Numbered from the stretch's first letter, positions 16,112 to 24,890 are shown. The stretch is DNA of 64,000 nucleotides from Immundisolibacterales bacterium (GCA_026712715.1 JAPOPW010000009.1:1-64000); one strand, 5' to 3'. The notes: generated by a model from the sequence alone, not told the origin. A program made the numbers and translations.

Positions 16112-16709
16112 AAGTCGCCGAATCCGTCCGGACGCTCCCGAGCGTCTGTCCGCTGGACTGCCCGGGCATCGGCCGAGCCGCCTGCCGGCGGGGTCGGCGC
16201 TCGCCGTGACCACCGTCGACGGCGCCGAGCCGATGATGTGCGCCACCGTTCGGCCCGCGACTCCTTCGGGCCGCATCGAGTTCTTCAGCCGCGATCTCGA
16301 GGTCCGGATCGGGTACGGCCTGCCGCGCTACGAGGCGGGCGAGCGGGCCTATCCGCTCACCATCATCTCCCCGTCCTCGGCGAAACGGACCAACGCGACC
16401 TTCGGCAACTGCGCGCTCTCCGGAGCTCGTGCGGAAGAAGTCGAGATCAACCCCGCGGACGCGGCTCCCCGCGGCATCTGCGACGGCGACGTGCTCTGGG
16501 TCTGCAACGAGCGCGGCGAGACCCACCTCGTCGCGAGGACCACCGATGCGGTGCTGCCGGGAGTCCTCTACACTCCGAAAGGCGTCTGGCTCCGGGCGAG
16601 CCCTACCGGCCAGACCGTCAACGCGCTGCTCGACGCCGACGTTCGCACCGACATCGAGTACGGCGCGTGCTGCAACGAGGCGTACTGCGACGTGGCGCGG
16701 GTCGCCTGA
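16108..16709 (+). pseudogene. molybdopterin oxidoreductase with a large internal deletion
   Basis: ATG 16108 has a strong ribosome site (GGGAGGAGG) and opens with SVRTLPSVCPLDCPG, the N-terminus of a DMSO-reductase-family oxidoreductase (the first cysteines of its Fe-S site). After about 20 codons the sequence changes frame, and from 16206 encodes only the C-terminal dinucleotide-binding domain: TVRPATPSGRIEFFSRDL, ERAYPLTIISPSSAKRTNAT, VEINPADAAPRGICDGDVL and YTPKGVWLRASPTGQTVNAL. A normal protein has about 700 residues, so some 500 residues including the cofactor-binding core are missing. It was probably co-transcribed with the P450. Confidence 0.85.
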
Positions 16710-16717
16710 ACCCGAGA

Positions 16718-17179
16718 ATGGCAGACATGGGCACTACAGGGTTCGAGCCGGCAACGGGCCGGTGCGCGTGCGGAGCGGTCGCGTACCGCGTCGATGGCGC
16801 GGCGACGGCGCTCTATCACTGCCACTGTTCGGTGTGCCGGCGGCTGCATGGAGCGCTCTTCGCCACCTACGCCTGCGTGCAGCGAGAGCATGTGACGGTC
16901 GAGGCCGGAACCGGCAGCCTCTCGACCTACCGCAGCGACCTGGCGAAGTGGCAGTTCTGCCGCGTCTGTGGCTGCCACTTGTTCGCGGAGCACGAGCACA
17001 ATCCAGGAATGGCCTGGTACATGCCGGCAACTTTGGACGGTGATCTCACTCCCGGGCATCCGAGGGGAAGCGAGAAGCACATCTTCGTGGGCTCGAAGTC
17101 TCCGCTCGCGAGGATTCCCGATGACGCGCCGCGGTTCGAGGGGCATGCGCCGGGCGAGGAGGGCGCCGCGTCGTCGTGA
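16718..17179 (+). CDS. GFA family (glutathione-dependent formaldehyde-activating-like) zinc protein
   Basis: A 153-residue protein with the GFA zinc pattern: GRCACGAVAYRV (first Cys pair), YHCHCSVCRRLHGALFATY (structural cysteines) and WQFCRVCGCHLFAEHEH (last Cys pair). It is full length. Despite the name, most members have no shown formaldehyde chemistry. It starts 9 bp after the oxidoreductase remnant's stop and probably belongs to the same transcription unit. Confidence 0.87.
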   Translation: MADMGTTGFEPATGRCACGAVAYRVDGAATALYHCHCSVCRRLHGALFATYACVQREHVTVEAGTGSLSTYRSDLAKWQFCRVCGCHLFAEHEHNPGMAWYMPATLDGDLTPGHPRGSEKHIFVGSKSPLARIPDDAPRFEGHAPGEEGAASS

Positions 17180-17261
17180 CCGAAGAGACCCGCCACAAAC
17201 CGGCGCCGAAACGCTCCTTCGCCGACTGCGCAGCGGTGGGCGCGGCGCCGGCATCCGCGGC

Positions 17262-18992
17262 GTGAGCGGAACGAACCCCCGGCCGTCCGCGGGTCATCCG
17301 ACCCACGACGAGGCGGTGGCCGATCTCACCGCGCCCGGCGCGGAGTTCGAGCTGGCCACCGAGACCATTCGCGGGGTCGAGTACACCGTCTTTCGCAACC
17401 TGCCGACCTCGCTCCGGGGCCTCTACGACCAGGCGCGGCAGGACCACGGCGAGAAGGACTTCCTGGTCTTCGAGGACACGCGCCTCACCTACGGCGAAGC
17501 CCATGCGCGGGCGGCCGCGATCGCGCATCAGTTGTTCCACCGCTACGGCGTCGAGAAGGGCGATCGGGTGGCGATCGGGATGCGCAACTGCCCGGAATGG
17601 GTCATCGCCTTCATGGCGATCACCTCGTGCGGCGCGATCTGCGTTTCCCTCAACGGCTGGTGGTCCGGAGAGGAGCTCGAGTACGGCCTTGAGGAGAGCG
17701 GCGCAAGGCTCGCGTTCCTCGATCGGCCACGCCACGAGCGGTTGGCCGACCGTCTTCCCCGATTGCGCGTCGACACCATCGGCGCACGCTGGGACGACGA
17801 CCTGCCCGAAGGCGTCGTCGACTTCGACCGGCTCCGGCGAGACGCCGCGGGCGAGCCGATGCCGGACGTCGAGCTGACCGGCGACGACGACCTGGCGATT
17901 CTCTTCACCTCCGGCACGACCGGATTCCCGAAGGGAGCCGTGTCGACCCATCGCGCCGTCCTGCTCGCGCTCGCCACCTGGCGCTTCTACGCCGCCGTGC
18001 GGATCGCCACCGGATGGCTCGAAGCACCCGAAGAGAACCCCGAGTTCCAGCCGTCGATCCTGTTGCCAGTGCCGCTGTTCCACGTGACCGGCAGCCACAT
18101 CGGTCTCCTCTCGTCGCTCGGCGTCGGCCGCAAGATCGTGATGATGCGAAGGTGGGACCCGGAGGTGGGCCTGGATCTCATCGAACGCGAACGGGTCACA
18201 TCCTTTCTCGGGGTTCCGACGATGACCTGGGAGATGCTGCATTCGCCGTCCCTCCCGCAGCGCGACCTTCGGAGCCTCGTCGCGGTCACCGGCGGCGGTG
18301 CGCCGAATCCAGGCGGCATGATGGAGCGATTGCAGGAACGAATGCCGGACCAGCACTGGTCGTTCGGCTGGGGCATGACCGAATCCAACGCCGGCGGCAC
18401 CAGCAATTCGGACGAGGACCTCGTAGAGCGACCGGACAGTTGCGGCCGGCCCTCCCCGATCGTCGAATTCAAGGTGATCGACCGCGACGGCAACGAGCTG
18501 CCGCCGGGCGGGCGGGGCGAGCTGATCATGAAGTCGCCGACGAACATGCGTTGCTACTGGCGGCAGCCGGAGGCCACCGCGGAGACGATCCGGGACGGGT
18601 GGCTTCGCACCGGCGACATCGCCGAGATCGACGAGGAGGGCTACGTCTTCATCCGCGACCGGGTGAAGGAGATGGTGCTGCGCGGCGGCGAGAACATCTA
18701 CTGCGCGGAGATCGAACGCGTGGTGTACCTGCACCCGGCGGTGTTCGAGGCGGCCGCGTTCGGGGTCCCCGACGAGCGCCTGGGCGAGGAGCTGGCCGTG
18801 GCGGTGATGCGAAGGCCGGGCGCCGAGCTCGACCCGGCGGCGGTGCGGGCGCACGTGGCCGAGCACCTCGCCCGGTTCAAGGTGCCGCGCTACGTGTGGC
18901 TCCGGGATGAGCCGCTGCCCCGCGGGTCCACCGGCAAGATCCACAAGCGCGTCCTGCGAGACCGGATGCTGCACGAAGAGGCGGTCGGGTAG
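17262..18992 (+). CDS. AMP-forming acyl-CoA synthetase / ligase
   Basis: A 576-residue ANL-superfamily enzyme. The P-loop-like motif ILFTSGTTGFPKGAVSTHRA, the A5-type region WSFGWGMTESNAGGT, the hinge motif WLRTGDIAEIDEEGYVFIRD and the C-terminal catalytic lysine region PLPRGSTGKIHKRVLRDR are all intact. It activates a carboxylic acid to its CoA thioester via an adenylate; the substrate is unknown. GTG 17262 is the chosen start, since the family-like sequence begins soon afterwards. The next gene begins 3 bp after its stop, so the ligase is probably in one operon with the UGSC selenoprotein locus. Confidence 0.9.
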   Translation: MSGTNPRPSAGHPTHDEAVADLTAPGAEFELATETIRGVEYTVFRNLPTSLRGLYDQARQDHGEKDFLVFEDTRLTYGEAHARAAAIAHQLFHRYGVEKGDRVAIGMRNCPEWVIAFMAITSCGAICVSLNGWWSGEELEYGLEESGARLAFLDRPRHERLADRLPRLRVDTIGARWDDDLPEGVVDFDRLRRDAAGEPMPDVELTGDDDLAILFTSGTTGFPKGAVSTHRAVLLALATWRFYAAVRIATGWLEAPEENPEFQPSILLPVPLFHVTGSHIGLLSSLGVGRKIVMMRRWDPEVGLDLIERERVTSFLGVPTMTWEMLHSPSLPQRDLRSLVAVTGGGAPNPGGMMERLQERMPDQHWSFGWGMTESNAGGTSNSDEDLVERPDSCGRPSPIVEFKVIDRDGNELPPGGRGELIMKSPTNMRCYWRQPEATAETIRDGWLRTGDIAEIDEEGYVFIRDRVKEMVLRGGENIYCAEIERVVYLHPAVFEAAAFGVPDERLGEELAVAVMRRPGAELDPAAVRAHVAEHLARFKVPRYVWLRDEPLPRGSTGKIHKRVLRDRMLHEEAVG

Positions 18993-18995
18993 AGT

Positions 18996-20153
18996 ATGGC
19001 CGCGCGCCGGCCGCCGGTGGCGGACGGCGCCAATCGCTCGCAACCGGAGTCCGCGCCAGCCGTCATGGAGCTCGCGTCCAGCGTCCACGAGGCCCCCGAC
19101 TTCGCCGCCGCCCAGGAGCTCTTCCACAGCCGCGGCTGGACGGACGGTCTTCCCGTCGTCCCGCCGACCGAAGACGCGGTCGCGGCCTGCCTCGAAGCGG
19201 CGGTCATGCCCCCCGAGCACGTTCTCGGCGTCGAGCCGGTCCGGGGCCGGCCGGTGACGGCGGAGAAGGTCGCCGTCAACACGGTGATGGCGGGCGGGCT
19301 CCCGCTTCACTTCCCGGTCGTCGTCACCGCGCTCTCCGCCATGCTCCGCGAGGAGTTCACCCTGCACGGGGCGACCGCGAGCACCGGCGGGTGCGCGGTC
19401 CTCATCGTCGTCAACGGCGACGAGCGCCTCCGGCTCGGCATGGACGGCACCTTCAACGCGCTCGGCAACAGCGACCGGGCGAGCGCGGTGGTCGGGCGGG
19501 CGATCCGGCTTTGCCTCATCAACCTCTTCGACGTCCGCCCGGGCGGCATCGACCGCTCCACCCTCGGGCATCCGGGGAAGCTCGGATTCTGCATCGCGGA
19601 GGACGAGGAAGGGTCGCCCTGGGAGCCGCTCGCCGCGGAACGCGGGGTCCCGGACGGCGCCTCGGCGGTCACCGTGATGGCGGCGGGCGCCCCGCGCCAG
19701 ATCATGAACGAGTGGACCACCGAGCCCGAGGAGATCCTCGAGACCTTCGCGGCCGAGATCCGGGCGAACATGCGCCAGTACTCGATCTGGCCCGGGAACT
19801 ACGCGATCGTCATGCCCCCGCAGCTTCGCGAGCACTTCGCGGCGGCCGGCTGGTCGCGCGCGGACGTCCGCGAGCGCCTCTTCGAGCGGGCCCGCATCCG
19901 TCGCGGCGAGTGGGCCACGGTCGGGAAGGGCCGGGTGGTGGGCGACAAGGGCGAGCGCGAGTACCGGGCGCTTCCGGACCCGGAGCACCTGCTGCTGGTG
20001 GCGGCCGGCGGTCCGGCCGGCGGGTTCGGAGCGGTCATTCCGCCCTGGCTCGGAGACAAGAGCCGGGCGGTGACCCTCGCGATCGGGGCGTGCCTGGACT
20101 GCGGACCGCCGCCGGCGGAGGCGGACGCGACCGACGACGCGCCGCCCGGATGA
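18996..20153 (+). CDS. conserved protein of unknown function paired with the UGSC selenoprotein
   Basis: A 385-residue soluble protein that I do not assign to a named enzyme. Features: AAQELFHSRGWTDGLPVVPP, RPVTAEKVAVNTVMAGGLPL, a Gly/Cys loop ATASTGGCAVLIVVNG, NSDRASAVVGRAIRLCLINL, and a late motif LLLVAAGGPAGGFGAVIPPW; the C-terminus ends with CLDC. The start may instead be ATG 19065, as the first 23 residues look poorly conserved. It lies 3 bp after the acyl-CoA ligase and 157 bp before the selenoprotein. The neighbourhood suggests a redox or CoA-linked catabolic role; that is inference only. Confidence 0.6.
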   Translation: MAARRPPVADGANRSQPESAPAVMELASSVHEAPDFAAAQELFHSRGWTDGLPVVPPTEDAVAACLEAAVMPPEHVLGVEPVRGRPVTAEKVAVNTVMAGGLPLHFPVVVTALSAMLREEFTLHGATASTGGCAVLIVVNGDERLRLGMDGTFNALGNSDRASAVVGRAIRLCLINLFDVRPGGIDRSTLGHPGKLGFCIAEDEEGSPWEPLAAERGVPDGASAVTVMAAGAPRQIMNEWTTEPEEILETFAAEIRANMRQYSIWPGNYAIVMPPQLREHFAAAGWSRADVRERLFERARIRRGEWATVGKGRVVGDKGEREYRALPDPEHLLLVAAGGPAGGFGAVIPPWLGDKSRAVTLAIGACLDCGPPPAEADATDDAPPG

Positions 20154-20310
20154 CCGCCCGTGGCTGCCCCCTCGACCGTACGCGGCGCAAGGCTCGGCGA
20201 AGGGCCCGGCGCACCGGCAAATCGCGCTCGCCCGCCCGCGGGCTTCTTCCCGAACGGTCCGATGTACGAGAATGGCCCGGCCGGCGGCCGATGAAGAGGA
20301 GGATGACTAC

Positions 20311-20835
20311 ATGACCCTGCGCGTGCTCGATCCGACCTTCGAGGAGGGCGCGGCCGGCTTCACCCCCGCTCCCCGCCTCGCGGGGCTCGAAGGCGCGACC
20401 GTCGGCATCATCTCGAACGGCAAGAAGGGGACCGCCCCGTTCTTCGCCCATCTCGCCGGACTCCTTCGCAGCCGGCACGGGGCGGCCGAAGTGGTGGTCC
20501 GGGTCAAGCGCAGCTTCAGCGCCCCCGCCGAGGCGGCGCTCATGGACGAGGCGGCGCAATGGAGCGCGGCGATCGCCGGGGTCGGGGACTGAGGAAGCTG
20601 TTCGTCGTGCAGTCTGCACGACGCGATCCTGACCGAGCGGCGGGGGGTCCCGGCCATCGGGATCATGACGGACCGGTTCGTGAGCGCGGCCGACGAGATG
20701 CGGCGGGTGCTCGGCATGCCCGACTACCCCTTCGCGGTGATGGACCACCCGATCAGCAGCGCCTCGACCGTGGCGCTCGAGCGGCAGGCGGAAGCGGTGC
20801 TCGAGCGGAGCCTGGGGCTGATCCTGCGCGCCTGA
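20311..20835 (+). CDS. UGSC-family selenoprotein (TGA at 20590-20592 read as selenocysteine)
   Basis: Reading through the in-frame TGA at codon 94 gives a 174-residue protein. The first part (MTLRVLDPTF to IAGVGD) and the continuation (GSCSSCSLHDAILTERRG, GIMTDRFVSAADEMRRVLGM) join without a frame change to make the redox motif Sec-Gly-Ser-Cys. UGSC proteins were recognised as a selenoprotein family in marine metagenome surveys; cysteine homologues have CGSC. A hairpin of SECIS type follows the TGA (20603-20623). ATG 20311 is chosen for its GAGGAGG site; an in-frame ATG at 20272 lacks one. The alternative, a nonsense pseudogene, is unlikely because the downstream frame is conserved to its own stop. 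Confidence 0.85.
20603..20623 (+). promoter_or_regulatory. bacterial SECIS-like hairpin
   Basis: A perfect 9-bp stem, cgtcgtgca (20603-20611) with tgcacgacg (20615-20623), closed by a GUC loop. It starts 10 nt after the UGA and puts a loop G 20 nt downstream of it, in the range needed for SelB recognition of a bacterial SECIS (a short stem with a G in the apical loop). The hairpin is also coding sequence, as is usual for bacterial SECIS elements. Confidence 0.75.
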
Positions 20836-20983
20836 CGACCCGCTGCGCCCGCTCCCTTCGTTTCGTCATTGGTCCTTGCGTGCGTATCGTCCTCCCGCTC
20901 CCGGACCGCCGGACGCGACCGGGCGAGGCGAACCGTCGGCGGGTAACGCCCCCGTCCCCGCCCGTGCCCGCGTCCCCTCGCCC

Positions 20984-21880
20984 GTGAGAATCGACTGCCG
21001 CGAGAAGGCGGCGGCCCGTCTCGACCGCATGGAGGCCGAGGCCGTCCGCTTCGAGCCGCGCCTCGCCGACCACTCCACCGCGTGGCGGCGATGGGGGGAA
21101 GCGGGGCCGGCCGTGGTCCTCCTGAATGGCGGGACCGGGTCCTGGATGCACTGGGTGCGCAACATCCCGGCCCTCGGGGACCGCTATCGCGTGTTCGCGG
21201 CCGATCTGCCCGGCATGGGGGACTCGGGCCTCCCGCCCGTCACGGAGCCGGTCGAGGATCTCGTGCGGATCAGCGCGACGATCATCGCCTCCGGCATCGA
21301 AGGGCTGCTCGGGCGCTCCGAGCCCGTCCACATCGTCGGCTTCTCGTTCGGCTCGATGGTCGGAGCGCACGCGGCGGCCCGGCTCGGGACCCGGGTCGAG
21401 ACCTTCACGATGGTCGGGGCGTCCGGTCTCGGGCTCGCCTTCGCGGGGCCGGGGCGTCTCCGGAAGCCGGAGCCGGGGATGAGCGAAGACGAGCTCCGGG
21501 AGATCCACCGGCACAACATGACCACCTTGCTGTTCGCGGACCCCCGAAACGCGGACGAGCTCGCCCTCGAGATGCAGGTACGGAACGCCGGCAACGTGCG
21601 CATCCGTTCCCACACCTCGGCCGTCACTTCGATCCTCCTCGAGGCGCTCCCCGAGATCCGCGCCCGCCTCGGCGCGATCTGGGGCGGTCTGGACCCATTC
21701 CTCCCCGCCCGCGACGAGCGCGAGGCGCTGCTCCGCCGCTTCGACCCCGATACCCCCATCCACATCGTCGAAGGCGCCGGGCACTGGGTTCCCTACGAAG
21801 GGGCGGAGGGGTTCAACCGGTGCCTGCTCGGGCTCCTGGAGCGGGGAGCCCTCCCGCCAGGAGAGCCGGCGGCGGACTGA
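20984..21880 (+). CDS. alpha/beta hydrolase
   Basis: A 298-residue alpha/beta-fold hydrolase. The oxyanion region VVLLNGGTGSWMHWVRNIP, nucleophile elbow HIVGFSFGSMVGAHA (Ser), acid loop IWGGLDPFLPARDE (Asp) and HIVEGAGHWVPYEGAE (His) give a complete catalytic triad. Close in pattern to C-C-bond hydrolases and esterases of aromatic catabolism, but the substrate is not readable. GTG 20984 is preferred because the EKAAARLDRMEAEAVRFEP segment fits family N-termini; ATG 21029 is the alternative. It follows the selenoprotein by about 150 bp and may belong to its operon. Confidence 0.82.
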   Translation: MRIDCREKAAARLDRMEAEAVRFEPRLADHSTAWRRWGEAGPAVVLLNGGTGSWMHWVRNIPALGDRYRVFAADLPGMGDSGLPPVTEPVEDLVRISATIIASGIEGLLGRSEPVHIVGFSFGSMVGAHAAARLGTRVETFTMVGASGLGLAFAGPGRLRKPEPGMSEDELREIHRHNMTTLLFADPRNADELALEMQVRNAGNVRIRSHTSAVTSILLEALPEIRARLGAIWGGLDPFLPARDEREALLRRFDPDTPIHIVEGAGHWVPYEGAEGFNRCLLGLLERGALPPGEPAAD

Positions 21881-21942
21881 CCCCCCCGCCTTCGCTTCGA
21901 CCGGACGCGCGGGCCCGCATGGGGACCCGCCCGACCGGGGCG

Positions 21943-22872
21943 CTACTGCGCTTGCTCCTCCTTCGTCGCGCCGAACGCGCCGAGGAGGTCGCCTCGTTCG
22001 AACACCCCGCCCGCCTCTTCGTGATCCGGGCCGTAGAACCGTCCGTCGATGCTGGCGCCATCGGTGAATCCATCCGCGGTGACCACGATGTCTTCCCAGC
22101 GAAGCGGGTCCCGTCCTTCCCCGGTTTCGAGGTCATGGAGCCCGCTGAACGCCACATCCACTATCGTCTCGCCGAGCCGCGTTCCCAGATCGATACGAGC
22201 CTTGCCCTGAACGAAGTTCCCCGCCGTGTCCGTCTCGCTCGTGTCGACCCCCGCGACGATTCCGTTCCACGAGGCCGCGAAGTCCGGGATGGTGTTCGGC
22301 GAGTCCCCGAACGACATCGAAGACACGATGGTCGCGCCCATGAAATCGCCGCCCTCGACCGCGCCGACCGTGACCAGGAACGTGCCGTGCTCGATCCACG
22401 CTCCGTAGCCCCGGAGCGAGATCGAATCGCCGGACTGCAGCCGATCGAACGCCCGAACATGCGCCGTTCGAACCCCGTGCAGCTCTCCGACCGGATTCGG
22501 GTTCAGCGTATCGATCACTCCGTCGCCCGTCCGGATGTCCTCGATGGACACCTCGAACGTATCGTCGAAGAACGGCTCAATCTGAACGCACCGGTCGCCC
22601 GTACAATTCGAGGACAGCCGGAAACTGGCGGGCAGTCCTGCGATTTCAGTGAAATAGACCAGGTCGGAGAGCACCAGGGTATTGGCGCGCTCCGCAACGG
22701 TCTCCATGCCGGCGGCAAACTCGTCGGCGGTGAATCCAGGTTCCGCGAGGCCTCCGAGTCGCCGTCCGGCCTCCGCTATCTCGTCGGATGGGGCTCCTTC
22801 GTCCCCGCTTCCACCCACGCATCCCGACAGCGCGAGAGCGAGCCCGGCGGCAGCGAACTGGGTTGGTTTCAA
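21943..22872 (-). CDS. predicted Slam-type/TbpB-like surface lipoprotein
   Basis: A 309-residue protein with TTG start behind GGGAGG. The signal ends in the lipobox LSGC at residue 18. The mature part is beta-rich with pairs of short strands, and ends with FYGPDHEEAGGVFERGDLLG followed by AFGATKE. That ending is the signature of the TbpB-type beta-barrel domain (FYGP..EE.GG.F....GAFGA) found in lipoproteins displayed by the Slam translocon. Two Cys (SSNCTGDRCVQIE) could form a disulfide. No Slam or TonB receptor gene is in the window. It is convergent with the hydrolase gene. Confidence 0.7.
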   Translation of the reverse strand: MKPTQFAAAGLALALSGCVGGSGDEGAPSDEIAEAGRRLGGLAEPGFTADEFAAGMETVAERANTLVLSDLVYFTEIAGLPASFRLSSNCTGDRCVQIEPFFDDTFEVSIEDIRTGDGVIDTLNPNPVGELHGVRTAHVRAFDRLQSGDSISLRGYGAWIEHGTFLVTVGAVEGGDFMGATIVSSMSFGDSPNTIPDFAASWNGIVAGVDTSETDTAGNFVQGKARIDLGTRLGETIVDVAFSGLHDLETGEGRDPLRWEDIVVTADGFTDGASIDGRFYGPDHEEAGGVFERGDLLGAFGATKEEQAQ

Positions 22873-22927
22873 TGGATCGCCTCCCTTGTCGAAAACGTGA
22901 CGTGTGGCACGTCGCGCGACGCGGCCG

Positions 22928-23260
22928 CTACTTCGGCCTGACCTTCGACTCGAAGAACGGCGCGTTCACCATCAGCTTGTTCTCCTGCGCGATGAGCCAG
23001 CCGGCCTCGGCGCTCGCCGCGAGGTATTTCTGCCAGTCCGGGTCCGCCATCATCGCGGCTCGCTTCGTTTCCCGGTCGCCCGCGTTCTCGTAGACCCAGA
23101 TGTGGACGTACTTGTTCGGGTCGCCCGTCTCGCAGGCGCCGTAGAAGAGGGGTTCGCCGAGATTGCGCCGCTGGGGCTCCCAGCCCATCTCCTCGTAGAG
23201 CTCCATCTGCTTGCGGATGCTGCCGGGGCGGCAGGTGTAGGTACGGACGTCGAACAGCAT
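22928..23260 (-). CDS. NIPSNAP family protein
   Basis: A 110-residue dimeric alpha/beta-barrel (ferredoxin-like) protein. MLFDVRTYTCRPGSIRKQME, NKYVHIWVYENAGDRETKRA and DPDWQKYLAASAEAGWL match NIPSNAP-domain proteins, whose bacterial roles are unknown and which often sit beside acyl-CoA or amide catabolism genes. A clear ribosome site (GAGGAGA) precedes the ATG. It is transcribed away from the liv operon, from a shared intergenic region of about 300 bp. Confidence 0.85.
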   Translation of the reverse strand: MLFDVRTYTCRPGSIRKQMELYEEMGWEPQRRNLGEPLFYGACETGDPNKYVHIWVYENAGDRETKRAAMMADPDWQKYLAASAEAGWLIAQENKLMVNAPFFESKVRPK

Positions 23261-23362
23261 GTCGTTCTCCTCGATGGTATGGCTGCGCTATTTCACCGGT
23301 TTCCCGCCCCAAACGCCAATCCGTTCGTGGAGGCGCGCTCGACGATCGAAGCCTCGTCGCGG

Positions 23363-23392
23363 TTGACGCGTGTCGCGTCCGCTACCTACCAT
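23363..23392 (+). promoter_or_regulatory. candidate sigma-70 promoter for the livKHMGF operon
   Basis: TTGACG (23363-23368) and TACCAT (23387-23392) with an 18-bp spacer, about 170 bp before livK in the 299-bp gap between the NIPSNAP gene and livK. It is the best match in this gap, but weak in its -10 box. Confidence 0.35.
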
Positions 23393-23559
23393 GCCGTAGC
23401 GGCGAGCGGCAGGCTCGTCGTTCATCGAGCGGGAGATGACCGCGCCTCACGGCCCGTTTGCCGCCCGGCCGGAGGCCGTAGCGGCTTCCTCGAAGAGAGG
23501 CAGGATGCCATTTCTCCGGGCGCCTCTCGCCAGGGCAACCACCGGGAGGAGAGATTGGG

Positions 23560-24738
23560 ATGAAACGTTCACCATTCGCGGCCGGCACGGCCGCTGCCGT
23601 GCTCGCGGCCGCCTGGATGCACGCGGTACCGGCGAGCGCCGAGACCGGCGTCACCGACGACACGATCAAGATCGGCGCCCTCGGGGTGCTGACCGGCCCC
23701 AACGCCAAGTTCGGCGACACCATCTACAACGGCGTCGAAGCGGTGTACAAGGAAGCCAACGCCACGGGCGGCATCCACGGCCGCATGATCGAGTACGTCC
23801 GCGAGGACGACCGCTGCCAGGCCTCCGAGGCCGTCGGTGCGGTCAAGAAGCTCATACACCAGCACGAGGTGTTCATGATCCACGGCGGCGCCTGCTCCAA
23901 CGCGAGCCTCGCCGCGAAGCCCGAGATCGTGGCCGCCGACGTCCCCTGGGTGATCACCGCGTCAACCGCCTCGTCCCTCACCGACCCCGTGCATCCCCGC
24001 ATCTTCACCACCATGCTCGCGGGATGGATGGAGAGCTACGCGCAGGTGCAGTACGCGATCGACCTCGGGATGGAGCGGATCGCCATCGTCGCCCAGCATG
24101 ACAACTGGGGCCGCAGCCGCTACGACCCGCTCATCGAGGCGTTCAAGCTCCATGGCATCGAACCGGTGGCGGACGAAGAGATTGCCCCCGATCCGACCGA
24201 CGGGACCCCGCAGGCGCTCCGCCTCCAGGCCGCGCAGGCCGACGCCGTCATCCTCATTCTCTTCCCCAAGGCCGCGGCGGTGATTCTCCGCGACGCATAC
24301 AAGATCGGCTACAAGCCGTTTCTCATCGGCGGCTCGACGGTGGGCGATGTCGGGGTGTTCGCGAACAACGTCGGCATCCCGGGCGCGGCGGACAAGCTGC
24401 ACGCCGTCTCCACCATCGGGTACACCGCGGACGATCCGGCCATGGCCGAATGGAAGGCGAAGGTCGAGGCCGCGTTCCCCAACGACACGTTCAACATCTA
24501 CCACATGTTCGGAATCGCGAGCGGGCAGTTCGTGGTGGAGGCGCTCAAGCGCGCCGGCCGGGACCTCACCCGCGAATCGGTGAGCCAGGCGATGAACGAT
24601 CTCTCGGTCGAGACCGACCCGTATGCGGGGCCGATCACCTGCACGCCGACCGACCACCAGTGCCACAACAACGCCGCCTGGTTCGGCCTCGTGGACGGGG
24701 TCACCAAGCGGGTCGGGGTCACTGCGGTCACCCGCTGA
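23560..24738 (+). CDS. livK: branched-chain amino-acid/amide ABC transporter, periplasmic binding protein
   Basis: A 392-residue type I periplasmic binding protein. A Sec signal peptide (ending PASAETG, cleavage near residue 27) precedes TDDTIKIGALGVLTGPNAKF, then REDDRCQASEAVGAVKKLIH, HGGACSNASLAAKPEIVAA, AIVAQHDNWGRSRYDPLIEA and AVILILFPKAAAVILRDAYK. This is the LivK/AmiC-like Leu-Ile-Val-binding family. It heads the five-gene transporter operon and has a strong GGGAGGAGAG site. The amidase and NIPSNAP genes nearby suggest that amides or related compounds, rather than leucine, may be the cargo; that is inference. Confidence 0.92.
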   Translation: MKRSPFAAGTAAAVLAAAWMHAVPASAETGVTDDTIKIGALGVLTGPNAKFGDTIYNGVEAVYKEANATGGIHGRMIEYVREDDRCQASEAVGAVKKLIHQHEVFMIHGGACSNASLAAKPEIVAADVPWVITASTASSLTDPVHPRIFTTMLAGWMESYAQVQYAIDLGMERIAIVAQHDNWGRSRYDPLIEAFKLHGIEPVADEEIAPDPTDGTPQALRLQAAQADAVILILFPKAAAVILRDAYKIGYKPFLIGGSTVGDVGVFANNVGIPGAADKLHAVSTIGYTADDPAMAEWKAKVEAAFPNDTFNIYHMFGIASGQFVVEALKRAGRDLTRESVSQAMNDLSVETDPYAGPITCTPTDHQCHNNAAWFGLVDGVTKRVGVTAVTR

Positions 24739-24890
24739 CGATTGCCGCGGCCGCGCTCGATTGAAGCATTGGACGCCAGGGATACGCCCCCCGCCCCGGG
24801 GGGCGTGACAATCGTCGCCGTCGCATCGCCCGCCGTCGTGGACGGCCGGGCGGGCTGCGGCGCCCGCACCGGAGTCCGTCTCGGAGTCGG

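Noticed and set aside
16718-16760. GFA N-terminus MGTTGFEPATG resembling spurious translations of tRNA genes
   Set aside because: No T-stem pairing around ggttcgagcc; the sequence runs directly into the conserved CxC motif of the GFA protein.
20590-20592. TGA as a simple nonsense mutation in a pseudogene
   Set aside because: The downstream frame is protein-like to its own stop, gives the known UGSC motif and is followed by a SECIS-type hairpin.
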